Source of the DNA: Methanosarcinales archaeon
GTDB taxonomy: Archaea > Halobacteriota > Syntropharchaeia > Alkanophagales > Methanospirareceae
Assembly: GCA_025464425.1 (NCBI GenBank)
Contig: JAODGV010000027.1
Span: 1-6,398, forward strand
DNA length: 6,398 nucleotides
Direction of reading: 5' to 3'
Below the pieces are notes generated by a model. The model was not told the origin of the DNA, ran no database searches, and was given only the letters and a program-made list of their open reading frames with translations. Each line of letters starts with the position of its first letter. Position 1 is the first letter of the stretch. This document shows, in pieces, positions 1 through 6,261 of this stretch. Made by a program: the position numbers and the translations under genes.

Positions 1-15
1 AAAAGCTTATAGTCA

Positions 16-28
16 CAATATTTAACCG
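16..28 (-). promoter_or_regulatory. TATA-like element at the left edge, possible promoter of a leftward gene outside the window
   Basis: Minus strand CGGTTAAATATTG contains TTAAATATTG, a 10-nt match to the segment that includes the fwdD TATA box (5208-5217). It lies beyond the ftr terminator tracts, and a start site about 26 nt downstream would fall just outside the window. There is no A-rich BRE here, so support is moderate. Apart from this and the T-tracts, positions 1-110 hold nothing I can annotate. Confidence 0.35.
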
Positions 29-44
29 TGTGTGAATGTGAGCG

Positions 45-77
45 AAAAAAAACTTCACAGAGCCGTTATAAAAAATA
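45..77 (-). terminator. Tandem T-tracts downstream of ftr
   Basis: On the minus strand, after the ftr stop codon, there is a T6 run (70-75, within TTATTTTTTAT) followed by a T8 run (45-52). No stable hairpin precedes them. Hairpin-independent oligo-T tracts are the common archaeal intrinsic terminator, so these are the likely end of the fwd-ftr transcript. Confidence 0.6.
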
Positions 78-110
78 AGAGAGGAGAGGGGGGAATATGT
101 TTGGATTGGA

Positions 111-1001
111 TTACAGCCCAAGCACGTCCTTCAGCCTGAGCTGGTATTTGCCCAGTTTACCACCGAAGTTACCTGCTGTTATCTTCACCACATCCGGTAC
201 CTTCACAGCAGCCTCTATGCCCGCTCGCATCGCGTCCTTCACCGCTTCCTCACTCACTCCATTTATCACTATCTCATATACCGCATTCACTCCCTCGGGT
301 ATCGCGGTATCCTCTATTTCTGACCTGAGCGTCGGGCAGAACTTCTCGTTCGTGGATGCGTGCATGAACTTATACTTATTCGAGCCGGGTTTCGAGCCCG
401 ATGCGACAATACCACCCGGGAACGGTGTTATCGTACCCGCTACATGCCTGATCGCAGTAACGGCACTCTCCGCCGCAGCCAGTCCTGACATCTGATTCCT
501 CGCAAGTATGAAGAGATTACCACCGGCAACACCCGACTTCACACCGTATTCCTCCTCGCAGATGAATTCCCCTTCCATTATCGGTATAGCCCATACCCTG
601 CGCCCGCCTACTTCCAGCTCGTGCTCAAATCCATCACCGAAGAAGTGGAGTTTCACCGGTACCTTATCATCGGCATCAAGCCCATTGAAGATCGCAGTCG
701 TCGGTGCCGTCAGTACACACTCACCGAGCCGCTCGATCAGTTGCGCCTTTATACCGTCCTTCTTCGGGTGGCATATAATTATCGCCACACCTGGTCTACC
801 ATCGGGTGTCTCATTATGAGTTAGCACGCAGTCTATACCCGCTTCCGACGGACAGCCAATCACCGAAGTAGCAAAACCGGTTGCCTCGGTCGCTGCAACC
901 TCAGCCCAGCGCTCAGTCGCCGCTGTTATAATCACACGTGCAACCTTTATCGGGAACGCCTCTGCAAATGTATCTTCTATTTCCACACCATTCAGTTCCA
1001 T
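111..1001 (-). CDS. ftr: Formylmethanofuran:tetrahydromethanopterin formyltransferase (Ftr)
   Basis: Cytoplasmic enzyme that transfers the formyl group from formylmethanofuran to tetrahydromethanopterin, or the reverse in methane/methyl oxidation; it is the step after formylmethanofuran dehydrogenase. The 296-residue length equals that of characterised archaeal Ftr. Family signatures visible: the N-terminus MELNGVEIEDTFAEAF, EATGFATSVIGCPSEAGIDC (residues 39-58), ETPDGRPGV (64-72), FFGDG (120-124), GEFICEEEYGVKSGVAGGN (144-162), the PFPGGIVAS stretch (193-201), ASTNEKFCPT (215-224), and the C-terminal NFGGKLGKY (278-286). No signal peptide or membrane segment is seen. The start is preceded by GGAGG with a 7-nt spacer, and the gene lies 12 nt after fwdC, so it is the last gene of the fwd operon. 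T-tracts follow it. Family assignment is essentially certain. What is less usual is the direct linkage to fwdDBAC. Confidence 0.97.
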   Translation of the reverse strand: MELNGVEIEDTFAEAFPIKVARVIITAATERWAEVAATEATGFATSVIGCPSEAGIDCVLTHNETPDGRPGVAIIICHPKKDGIKAQLIERLGECVLTAPTTAIFNGLDADDKVPVKLHFFGDGFEHELEVGGRRVWAIPIMEGEFICEEEYGVKSGVAGGNLFILARNQMSGLAAAESAVTAIRHVAGTITPFPGGIVASGSKPGSNKYKFMHASTNEKFCPTLRSEIEDTAIPEGVNAVYEIVINGVSEEAVKDAMRAGIEAAVKVPDVVKITAGNFGGKLGKYQLRLKDVLGL

Positions 1002-1013
1002 CTTTAATCCTCC

Positions 1014-1799
1014 TTATTTTACGTATAATACACCCTTCGCTCGCTTCTCGGTCATTGCGAGATCACCTGTGTATTTACGATATTCTTCACCTTCAATGGT
1101 CGTCGTCTCAACAAACTTGAACGAAGGGATCATATCCTCAACCTTACCCTTTATCAGTATCTCACCACCGGTCATATCAGCACCGGGCATTATCGCATCG
1201 CCCTCTATGGTTATCTTCCCTCCTTTCATATTCAGACCCGCCAGGATGTCCGCATTGCCTTTTATCAGTATTTCACCGCCTGCCATGTACTGCCCGGCGC
1301 ACTCACCGGCATTACCATGCACTATCACCTTTCCACCTGTCATACCGGTCGTCTCACCCCTGTACATCGCACACAGGTTTGCACCCGCGTCGCCTTCTAT
1401 TATCAGTTCGCCACCTCGCATCTCACGCCCTGCCCAGCAATCCGCATTGCCCTTCACCGTTATCTTACCGCCTTCCATCAGTGCACCACAATGCATATCC
1501 ACATCGCCATTTGCCACTATCTCGCCTGTTTTCATACCCGCTCCTATGTATTTCACCCTCGTGAGGTCGCCTTCCATAACCACCTTCACCTCTTCCGCAC
1601 TGCCCGCTTCTCCTTCTACCGAGACCTCAAACAGGTCACCGGTATTCTCCTCCCGATTGCCCCACCAGACCTTCACAGCTTTTATCTCCGCTTCACTCTT
1701 GCCAGATAGCTTATCAGGTGTCAGTGAATCCACAATCACCGGTATCTTCGCCACCCCGCTCATCACTCCCTCTTTCAGCTTCAACCTTATCGTCTGCAT
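1014..1799 (-). CDS. fwdC: Formylmethanofuran dehydrogenase subunit C (FwdC/FmdC)
   Basis: Structural subunit of the formylmethanofuran dehydrogenase complex. The family shares the right-handed beta-helix GXGXG domain found at the C-terminus of glutamate synthase large subunits; in the complex it packs against FwdA and FwdB/D. The 261-residue protein has a non-repetitive N-terminal part (about 1-80) and then tandem near-19-residue coils (about 93-219) of the form K/E-I-x-I-x-G-N/D-A ... A-G-x-x-M-x-G-G, for example KITVKGNAD (112-120), KVIVHGNAG (157-165), EILIKGNAD (176-184) and KITIEGDA (195-202). One coil (131-156) carries about 7 extra residues. It starts 1 nt after the fwdA stop, with GGAGG and a 7-nt spacer inside the end of fwdA, so translational coupling is likely. 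The mcr-type naming Fwd (tungsten) versus Fmd (molybdenum) cannot be told from sequence. Confidence 0.95.
   Translation of the reverse strand: MQTIRLKLKEGVMSGVAKIPVIVDSLTPDKLSGKSEAEIKAVKVWWGNREENTGDLFEVSVEGEAGSAEEVKVVMEGDLTRVKYIGAGMKTGEIVANGDVDMHCGALMEGGKITVKGNADCWAGREMRGGELIIEGDAGANLCAMYRGETTGMTGGKVIVHGNAGECAGQYMAGGEILIKGNADILAGLNMKGGKITIEGDAIMPGADMTGGEILIKGKVEDMIPSFKFVETTTIEGEEYRKYTGDLAMTEKRAKGVLYVK
1143..1523 (-). repeat. Tandem ~19-codon repeats inside fwdC (beta-helix coils)
   Basis: The part of fwdC encoding residues 93-219 consists of six tandem coils starting at residues 93, 112, 131, 157, 176 and 195, plus a partial one at 213. Spacing is 19, 19, 26, 19, 19 and 18 residues. On the plus strand this appears as recurrent stretches such as TTTATCAGTATCTCACC (near 1151) and TTTATCAGTATTTCACC (near 1261), which are similar but not identical. 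This is a protein-level repeat typical of the GXGXG beta-helix and not a mobile or CRISPR-type repeat. Confidence 0.85.
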
Positions 1800-1800
1800 C

Positions 1801-3489
1801 TTAACTCCTCCATGGTGCTCTTATTTCATATGGATTCGGCACATACGCATCCTGAACAGGATAATTCGCAAGACTCACCGAGTAGTAATTCGCAAACATC
1901 TCCTTCAGTTTTGCCGTCATCTCGTCCATCAACCCGGATTCGCACTCGGGCGTCACGAAGAAAGTTCTGCCGGGCGGTGCTGATACCACTTCGCCGTCCT
2001 TTACCACAATCTCACCACCTTTTATCGTGTATTTCGCATTCAGGAATGCTTTCTGTATTTTTCCCGCATCGCGCTCCTCCGGTGATATATCGTAGATAGC
2101 AACATCTCCATCTGCACCAACGCCGAGATGCCCCTTACCGTGTTCATGCAAGCCCAGTGTCCTGGCAGTCATCCCTCTCGTTATTATCGCTATCTCATAG
2201 AAGCTATACTCACGGTCTATTGACGGTAGTTCCGCACGGTCAAATATTACAGAATGCATCTCCTTCGCGGATTCGTCCCTCCTGCGCTTGCTCATCAGCA
2301 TCGAGATCAGTATCGGATAGCCTATAAACGGACCTGCGTTGGGATGGTCGGATGTGAGGGCAATCTTCCAGGGATCTTTGGTAAGCAGTGCCAGTTCCAG
2401 TCCTATTGCCCACTGGAGCGTGTGCACACTCACCTTACCAGAATATAGGAACGGTGTTATTCCCGAGCCGGTTTCGAGCTCAACATCGTGGTTCGTCCAT
2501 TTCCGCCCTGTTATTTGATGCAGACTGTATTCCATCGGACCATCTGCGGTCATCGTCGTGGTATCGCCTATTATGACCGAACCAATGTCTATACTGACAT
2601 GCTCATTTGCATTCACATAATCCGCAATCGCTCTCGCCTTCGACTCGAAGTCACGCCATGTCGTGCCACCATACGAAAAGAACTGCGTATGCGTTGCATG
2701 CATCACCGGTCGGTCTCTATACGGTGTTATACCCTTCACAAGATCGTAAGTCTTTAATGTCACCTCATAGTTGCCGGGATGCCCGAGCATATTACCATGC
2801 ACATGTATTGAGTGAGGCATCTCAAATCGCTCATTCGCCTCCGCCAGCGCTCTCACAATTTCCGCAGGCGTTACATCAAAATACGGCACGGCATCGTTCA
2901 AATCGCAGTTCTTCTTCCATGCCCATGCCTCCGTACCGCCGGGATTCACCACTTTCACGCCATACCCCTTCGTTGCTCTTATCATCCATGCGATATAAGC
3001 CGCCAGCAGGTCTATATCTCCACTCTTCACATATTCCATCGTCATCCAGTTGTTGTCTATTAGCGGTATCGCAGCGTTATCCAGGATGGGTATATCAATC
3101 AGCTCCTCATGCGTGTGTCTCGCAGCAAGCGGCGGCATTGCTGGCTCCATCACGAATGTATAGCCCATCCTCGCATAGCGATAGCCGGTGGCGAACGTAT
3201 TCGGCACGGAATAGCCAGATTCCGGCATGCATACCTTCGTCCTCGGTCTCAATCCCCTCCTGCCGTCTTCCGGTCTGAATAATCTACCAGCATTCACCTT
3301 ACCACCCGCTATGTGCGCATGTATGTCCACACCACCGGGCATCACCACCATACCCTCTGCGTCTATCACCTTCGGATTCTTCACTTCCTCCACTACCTTA
3401 CCATCCCTGATACAGATATCCTTCTTCTCACCCTTCACTCCATTTATAGGGTCGTAAACCACTCCATTCTTTATCAATAATTCACTCAT
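1801..3489 (-). CDS. fwdA: Formylmethanofuran dehydrogenase subunit A (FwdA/FmdA), amidohydrolase
   Basis: Catalytic subunit that hydrolyses formylmethanofuran to formate and methanofuran, or condenses them in the CO2-fixing direction, at a binuclear metal site; formate then passes through an internal tunnel to FwdB. It is a 562-residue amidohydrolase-superfamily protein, matching the family length. Visible ligands and motifs: GGVDIHAHIAGG (residues 52-63, metal ligands H57 and H59), the YGVKVVNPGG stretch (176-185) in which K179 is the best candidate for the carbamylated bridging lysine, HVHGNMLGHPGNY (229-241, H231), MHATHTQFF (263-271), and TSDHPNAGPF (379-388, D381 as metal ligand/acid-base). 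A composite beta-sandwich is formed by the N-terminal about 50 residues and the segment around 460-510. It starts 1 nt after the fwdB stop, with GGAGG at a 9-nt spacer. Residue roles are assigned by homology to the characterised Fwd complex. Confidence 0.97.
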   Translation of the reverse strand: MSELLIKNGVVYDPINGVKGEKKDICIRDGKVVEEVKNPKVIDAEGMVVMPGGVDIHAHIAGGKVNAGRLFRPEDGRRGLRPRTKVCMPESGYSVPNTFATGYRYARMGYTFVMEPAMPPLAARHTHEELIDIPILDNAAIPLIDNNWMTMEYVKSGDIDLLAAYIAWMIRATKGYGVKVVNPGGTEAWAWKKNCDLNDAVPYFDVTPAEIVRALAEANERFEMPHSIHVHGNMLGHPGNYEVTLKTYDLVKGITPYRDRPVMHATHTQFFSYGGTTWRDFESKARAIADYVNANEHVSIDIGSVIIGDTTTMTADGPMEYSLHQITGRKWTNHDVELETGSGITPFLYSGKVSVHTLQWAIGLELALLTKDPWKIALTSDHPNAGPFIGYPILISMLMSKRRRDESAKEMHSVIFDRAELPSIDREYSFYEIAIITRGMTARTLGLHEHGKGHLGVGADGDVAIYDISPEERDAGKIQKAFLNAKYTIKGGEIVVKDGEVVSAPPGRTFFVTPECESGLMDEMTAKLKEMFANYYSVSLANYPVQDAYVPNPYEIRAPWRS

Positions 3490-3490
3490 T

Positions 3491-4792
3491 TCATTCGCCC
3501 TCCTTCGCTCTTATCGCCCGCACTTCCTCAAGTATCCGCATTAAAACCTCCTCATCACTGGGATAATCAGTATCCACCAGCTTACGCAACCTGAGTGGTA
3601 TGCCGTCCATACGATACACACTCCCTTCTGCCTCCACACCGCTTACCGCCGTGGGAATGACGACATCCGCGAATTCCGTCGTGGGATTCGCAAACGGGTC
3701 TATCTGGATGACCGGTATGCGTGCGAGGTGTCTTATTGAGTCTGCCGGGAAATGAGAGACCGGGTCACTCGCGATAAACAGTGCAGCATCACATTCTTTC
3801 CTCCATAAGATGTCATTTGCTGCAGTCTCTCCGGGATTATACCACGCAAAGCCCCGCGATAAATCAACTGCGAATGGGAATCCAGTCTCCCAGGTACATA
3901 CCTGATTGAAACCCGTCACGTTGTAGTGCCCTCGCATCGGCATTATATTGAACTTCGTATGCGTATGCGCAGCCCTTGTCACCTGTATCGCATTAATAAT
4001 GTTATTATGACGCCCACGCGATTGTGTCACGCCCATACCGAAGAATATAATCCCGAAAGGCGTTTCTTTCATCATATCTGCGAGTTCTAACAGCTCCTTC
4101 TTCGCTACGCCTCCCACATCATCAGGCACCACATCCTCATGACCATACAGGATGGCTCTCAATGCAGAGAAGAACAAGTAATCCTTACCTGGCTCCACCT
4201 GAATGAACCTATCAGCCATCTTCGCGGTCTTCGTCTCACGTACGTCAACGACCACGAGCTTCTTGTCCTTCTTACCGCCGGGCAGGAAATAGCCCTTTGA
4301 GATGTATGAGTAGCGTTTCATGTGGTTACCATGTGCTGAGGTTGGATTTGCACCCCAGTATATAACGAGCGATGCACGGTTCTTCACCTCACCCAGCGTG
4401 CATGAAGGCAGCCCCACATCCTGTATCGCCAGAACCGATGGTCCGTGGCAGACCGAAGCAGTATTATCAATGACGGCACCTATCTCTACTGCAAGTTCCA
4501 CACCCACTTTCGTCGCTTCACAGACCGTGGAACTCCAGCCATATAGAAGTGGTCGCCTCGCTGCTGCGAGTATCTCCGCAGCCTTCTTTATCGCTTCATC
4601 ATAAGAGCAGTCCTTCAAAACGCCATTCGCCCTTATTGCCGGGCTCTTTATCCTGCCGTGACCCATTAACTTGCTCTTACCCACCGCACACGCACCACGC
4701 ACCTTCTTCACTTCGTTATCTTCCACTTCCACCACGATGTCATCGCACACACAGCCACACAACGGACATACGACATCCGTAATCTCTACCAT
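3491..4792 (-). CDS. fwdB: Formylmethanofuran dehydrogenase subunit B (FwdB/FmdB), molybdopterin catalytic subunit
   Basis: Formate dehydrogenase-like subunit that interconverts CO2 and formate at a tungsten or molybdenum bis-pterin centre. The 433-residue length is typical; it lacks the C-terminal pterin-binding domain found in fused oxidoreductases because FwdD supplies it. A [4Fe-4S] site is seen at the N-terminus (C9, C12, C16 and C35; C14 is an additional cysteine). The metal-coordinating residue falls in NTASVCHGPSVLA (residues 110-122): C115, where some methanogen homologues have selenocysteine, with H116 next to it. Other family signatures: YGWSSTVCEA (84-93), FFGMGVTQSRGRHNN (250-264), MPMRGHYNVTGFNQVCTWE (284-302), YNPGETAANDI (318-328), SDPVSHFP (342-349) and AEGSVYRMDGIPLRLRK (388-404). 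It starts 3 nt after the fwdD stop, with AGGAGGTG lying across the end of fwdD and a 6-nt spacer. Confidence 0.97.
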   Translation of the reverse strand: MVEITDVVCPLCGCVCDDIVVEVEDNEVKKVRGACAVGKSKLMGHGRIKSPAIRANGVLKDCSYDEAIKKAAEILAAARRPLLYGWSSTVCEATKVGVELAVEIGAVIDNTASVCHGPSVLAIQDVGLPSCTLGEVKNRASLVIYWGANPTSAHGNHMKRYSYISKGYFLPGGKKDKKLVVVDVRETKTAKMADRFIQVEPGKDYLFFSALRAILYGHEDVVPDDVGGVAKKELLELADMMKETPFGIIFFGMGVTQSRGRHNNIINAIQVTRAAHTHTKFNIMPMRGHYNVTGFNQVCTWETGFPFAVDLSRGFAWYNPGETAANDILWRKECDAALFIASDPVSHFPADSIRHLARIPVIQIDPFANPTTEFADVVIPTAVSGVEAEGSVYRMDGIPLRLRKLVDTDYPSDEEVLMRILEEVRAIRAKEGE

Positions 4793-4795
4793 TCT

Positions 4796-5179
4796 TCACA
4801 CCTCCTTATACCGCATCATCAACTCTTTTATATTCAATACAGGTTCATCGGTCTTCTCTATCTCCGCATCTATACCCTTGAATTGAGGCATCCCGGCTCC
4901 TCTCGTATCACCACTCGTGACTGCATTAGCCCATGGTCCCATAGGTATAAAGACGATACCCTCCGGGTAACCTGCTCCCTGCTTCGCCTTCACCACAACC
5001 TCCCCATACTTCGTTCGCACCTTCACGTTATCGCCCGGAGAAGCACCTATCTTCTCCATGTCCTCTGTACTCAACTCACATAGCGCTACCGCATTGAAGT
5101 ACTCATCAGAGAGTTTATTATCCAGATTCTGTCCCTGTGCAACCGTTCTACCACTTATTAATTTCACTTTGACTCCCAT
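4796..5179 (-). CDS. fwdD: Formylmethanofuran dehydrogenase subunit D (FwdD/FmdD), molybdopterin dinucleotide-binding
   Basis: Small subunit equivalent to the C-terminal molybdopterin dinucleotide-binding domain of formate dehydrogenase-type enzymes; it pairs with FwdB to hold the pterin cofactor. From the chosen start (127 residues) the protein opens MGVKVKLISGRTVAQGQNLD. It then has the double-psi barrel core (ASPGDNVKVRTKYGEVVVKA, 46-65) and the conserved GPWANAVTSGDTRGAGMPQFKG segment (81-102) typical of FwdD. A longer reading frame from an ATG at 5204-5206 (136 residues) is possible. I prefer 5179 because a strong TATA box sits at 5211-5218, only about 5 nt upstream of the longer ATG; transcription would then begin near 5189, inside the longer frame. 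A GAGGAGG sequence also immediately precedes the inner ATG. First gene of the operon, 3 nt upstream of fwdB. Confidence 0.93.
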   Translation of the reverse strand: MGVKVKLISGRTVAQGQNLDNKLSDEYFNAVALCELSTEDMEKIGASPGDNVKVRTKYGEVVVKAKQGAGYPEGIVFIPMGPWANAVTSGDTRGAGMPQFKGIDAEIEKTDEPVLNIKELMMRYKEV

Positions 5180-5187
5180 CTCCTCCT
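5180..5187 (-). promoter_or_regulatory. Ribosome binding site that decides the fwdD start
   Basis: Read on the minus strand the bases before the inner ATG are GAGGAGGAG. They are complementary to the CCUCC end of archaeal 16S rRNA in more than one register (GAGG with a 5-nt spacer, GGAGG with a 2-nt spacer). No comparable site precedes the alternative ATG at 5206. The short spacer is not ideal, so the start call is likely rather than certain. Confidence 0.6.
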
Positions 5188-5210
5188 CATATCCATATAC
5201 CGCCATGCAA

Positions 5211-5225
5211 TATTTAAAGTTTTCG
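5211..5225 (-). promoter_or_regulatory. Archaeal BRE/TATA promoter of the fwdDBAC-ftr operon
   Basis: On the minus strand the sequence is CGAAAACTTTAAATA: an A-rich BRE-like stretch followed directly by a near-consensus TATA box (TTTAAATA, 5211-5218). With the usual archaeal spacing of about 25-27 nt from the box centre, transcription would start near 5188-5190, giving a leader of roughly 10 nt that contains the fwdD Shine-Dalgarno site. The transcription start is inferred, not observed. Confidence 0.7.
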
Positions 5226-5288
5226 GTTTTTTACCTTCCCATTTTGCCTTTCCATTATATTAAACCTCGGGTGACGGTGAGAATCTCT
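5226..5288. other. Intergenic stretch between the 299-residue gene and the fwd promoter
   Basis: This segment holds no convincing gene. Read on the minus strand, downstream of the 299-residue gene, it has no run of T longer than three, so no clear terminator separates the two transcripts and some read-through into the fwd operon is possible. A short direct repeat, TCACC-G-TCACC (minus strand, near 5270-5280), is visible; its meaning is unknown. Confidence 0.5.
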
Positions 5289-6188
5289 TTACAGATCCTC
5301 TTTAATAAACCCCTCACTCTTTAGCCATAGTATCGCACGGTAGAATGCATCCTCCCTCCTGCCTTCGGTAATAAAATCGTATAACTCCTTCAATCGCGGT
5401 ATAGGGATGGAATCCAGAATCCGGATCGCTCGTTCGATTGCTTCTATTCCCGGTTCACCCGATTCCTCCCAGTAACCTTCTACCCAGAACATCCCGATAC
5501 GCCGAAACAGAAAATCCTCAAGCTCTTCTTCCGATAATTCACGTACCGCATCCATCACCTCCATTGCCAGATTCTTATACTTCCTTGGTTCCCATCTGAC
5601 GAGCTTCGCTTTCTTCGGTGTAGGTCTATGATCCTCACCAAGTAATAGGATTATATCCCTTCTCTCGCTATCCGCAATCTCATCCAATTGCTTACCAATC
5701 GCCGCATCCCTCAGTTCTATCTCCTCCATCTGTAATTCCATCGCTTCCCGATACTTCCTGCACGCTTCCTCGTACTTCCGTTCGAAAAACAGATCTGCTT
5801 TCCCTCGCAAAGCCTCACAATGCCTCTCATAGATTTCAACGGCTAATGGATGAATCTCCTCTAAGAACACCTTCTTCTTCGTATTATAAATGAATTCCTC
5901 CAGGGTTGTCCATGAGAGTATCGGTCTAAAAAAATCCTGAGGATAGAATCGTGGTAAGACCTTACCCTGTGCTAATTCGTTGAAGTGCCTTTCTACCGCA
6001 CTCCTTTCGGTATCTCCCAGCGGAGTTGTAAATTCGATAAAAATTATCCCCACCTTCGGTAAGAACTTCTCTATCTCAGATGCCCACTCCCGCCATATCT
6101 CCTCCTGATGTGGAATAGCTATATGATATACAGTTACCTGCGCTTGTGCTGCTCTTTCCACATCCTTGCAGCTCTCTTTCTCCATCAT
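5289..6188 (-). CDS. Uncharacterised 299-residue protein, possible divergent TraB/PrgY/GumN-superfamily member
   Basis: I do not recognise a named family with certainty. The sequence is soluble, charged and mostly helical, with no signal peptide or membrane span. Four spaced elements resemble the TraB/PrgY/GumN fold: a beta-strand then histidine (VTVYHIAIPHQEE, residues 18-30, H27); a glutamate about 25 residues later at the end of a hydrophobic strand (VGIIFIEF, 46-53, E52); an ELRDAAIGKQL helix (158-168) resembling the family's R-N/D-x-x-M/I stretch; and a strand ending in a GxxH motif (IILLLGEDH, 179-187). The first motif reads AIPH instead of GxxH, so activity is uncertain. Residues 108-175 are a long charged helical region and the last about 90 residues are also helical. 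It starts with two consecutive Met codons without a Shine-Dalgarno site, after a TATA-like box at 6219-6228. It lies 109 nt upstream of the fwdD start, same strand, apparently with its own promoter. That it is a real gene is likely; the family link is inference. Confidence 0.85.
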   Translation of the reverse strand: MMEKESCKDVERAAQAQVTVYHIAIPHQEEIWREWASEIEKFLPKVGIIFIEFTTPLGDTERSAVERHFNELAQGKVLPRFYPQDFFRPILSWTTLEEFIYNTKKKVFLEEIHPLAVEIYERHCEALRGKADLFFERKYEEACRKYREAMELQMEEIELRDAAIGKQLDEIADSERRDIILLLGEDHRPTPKKAKLVRWEPRKYKNLAMEVMDAVRELSEEELEDFLFRRIGMFWVEGYWEESGEPGIEAIERAIRILDSIPIPRLKELYDFITEGRREDAFYRAILWLKSEGFIKEDL

Positions 6189-6261
6189 TTTTTACTTTAA
6201 AATCTTCAGAATCTAAACGATATTTAAGTTTTAAATTTAGCTCCGGGTACGGGTGTGGAGG
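6189..6261. promoter_or_regulatory. Divergent promoter region between the 299-residue gene and the rightward gene
   Basis: The AT-rich core ATATTTAAGTTTTAAATTTA (6220-6239) contains two overlapping TATA-like boxes. For the leftward gene, CTTAAATATC (minus strand, 6219-6228) would place transcription start near 6198, a leader of about 10 nt without a Shine-Dalgarno site. For the rightward gene, TTTTAAATTTA (6229-6239) would place the start near 6260, essentially at the ATG, so that mRNA could be leaderless. Start points are inferred from the usual TATA-to-start distance. Confidence 0.55.

Noticed and set aside
97..495. A 132-codon plus-strand open frame preceded by a purine-rich GGAGAGGGGGG stretch
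   Set aside because: The upstream purine run resembles a Shine-Dalgarno site, but the frame is antisense to the highly conserved C-terminal half of Ftr and its translation looks like no known protein.
1143..1523. Periodic repeated DNA that could suggest a CRISPR-like or minisatellite array
   Set aside because: Repeat units are about 57 nt with drift between copies, stay in frame, and correspond exactly to the protein coils of FwdC; there are no unique spacers.
1069..1983. A 304-codon plus-strand open frame opposite fwdC and the end of fwdA
   Set aside because: It is Pro/Ser/Ile-rich and mirrors the fwdC repeats (recurrent SISPP-like strings). It arises from the codon pattern of the real gene on the other strand and crosses the fwdA/fwdC boundary, with no promoter or ribosome binding site of its own.
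2607..3278. A 223-codon plus-strand open frame opposite fwdA
   Set aside because: Ser/His/Pro-rich composition typical of an antisense shadow; the opposite strand is a clear, full-length FwdA with all its metal ligands.
5213..5254. A 13-codon minus-strand frame (MERQNGKVKNRKL) just upstream of fwdD, a possible leader peptide
   Set aside because: It lies upstream of and overlaps the predicted TATA box, so it would not be on the fwd transcript; there is no ribosome binding site and no sign of attenuation.
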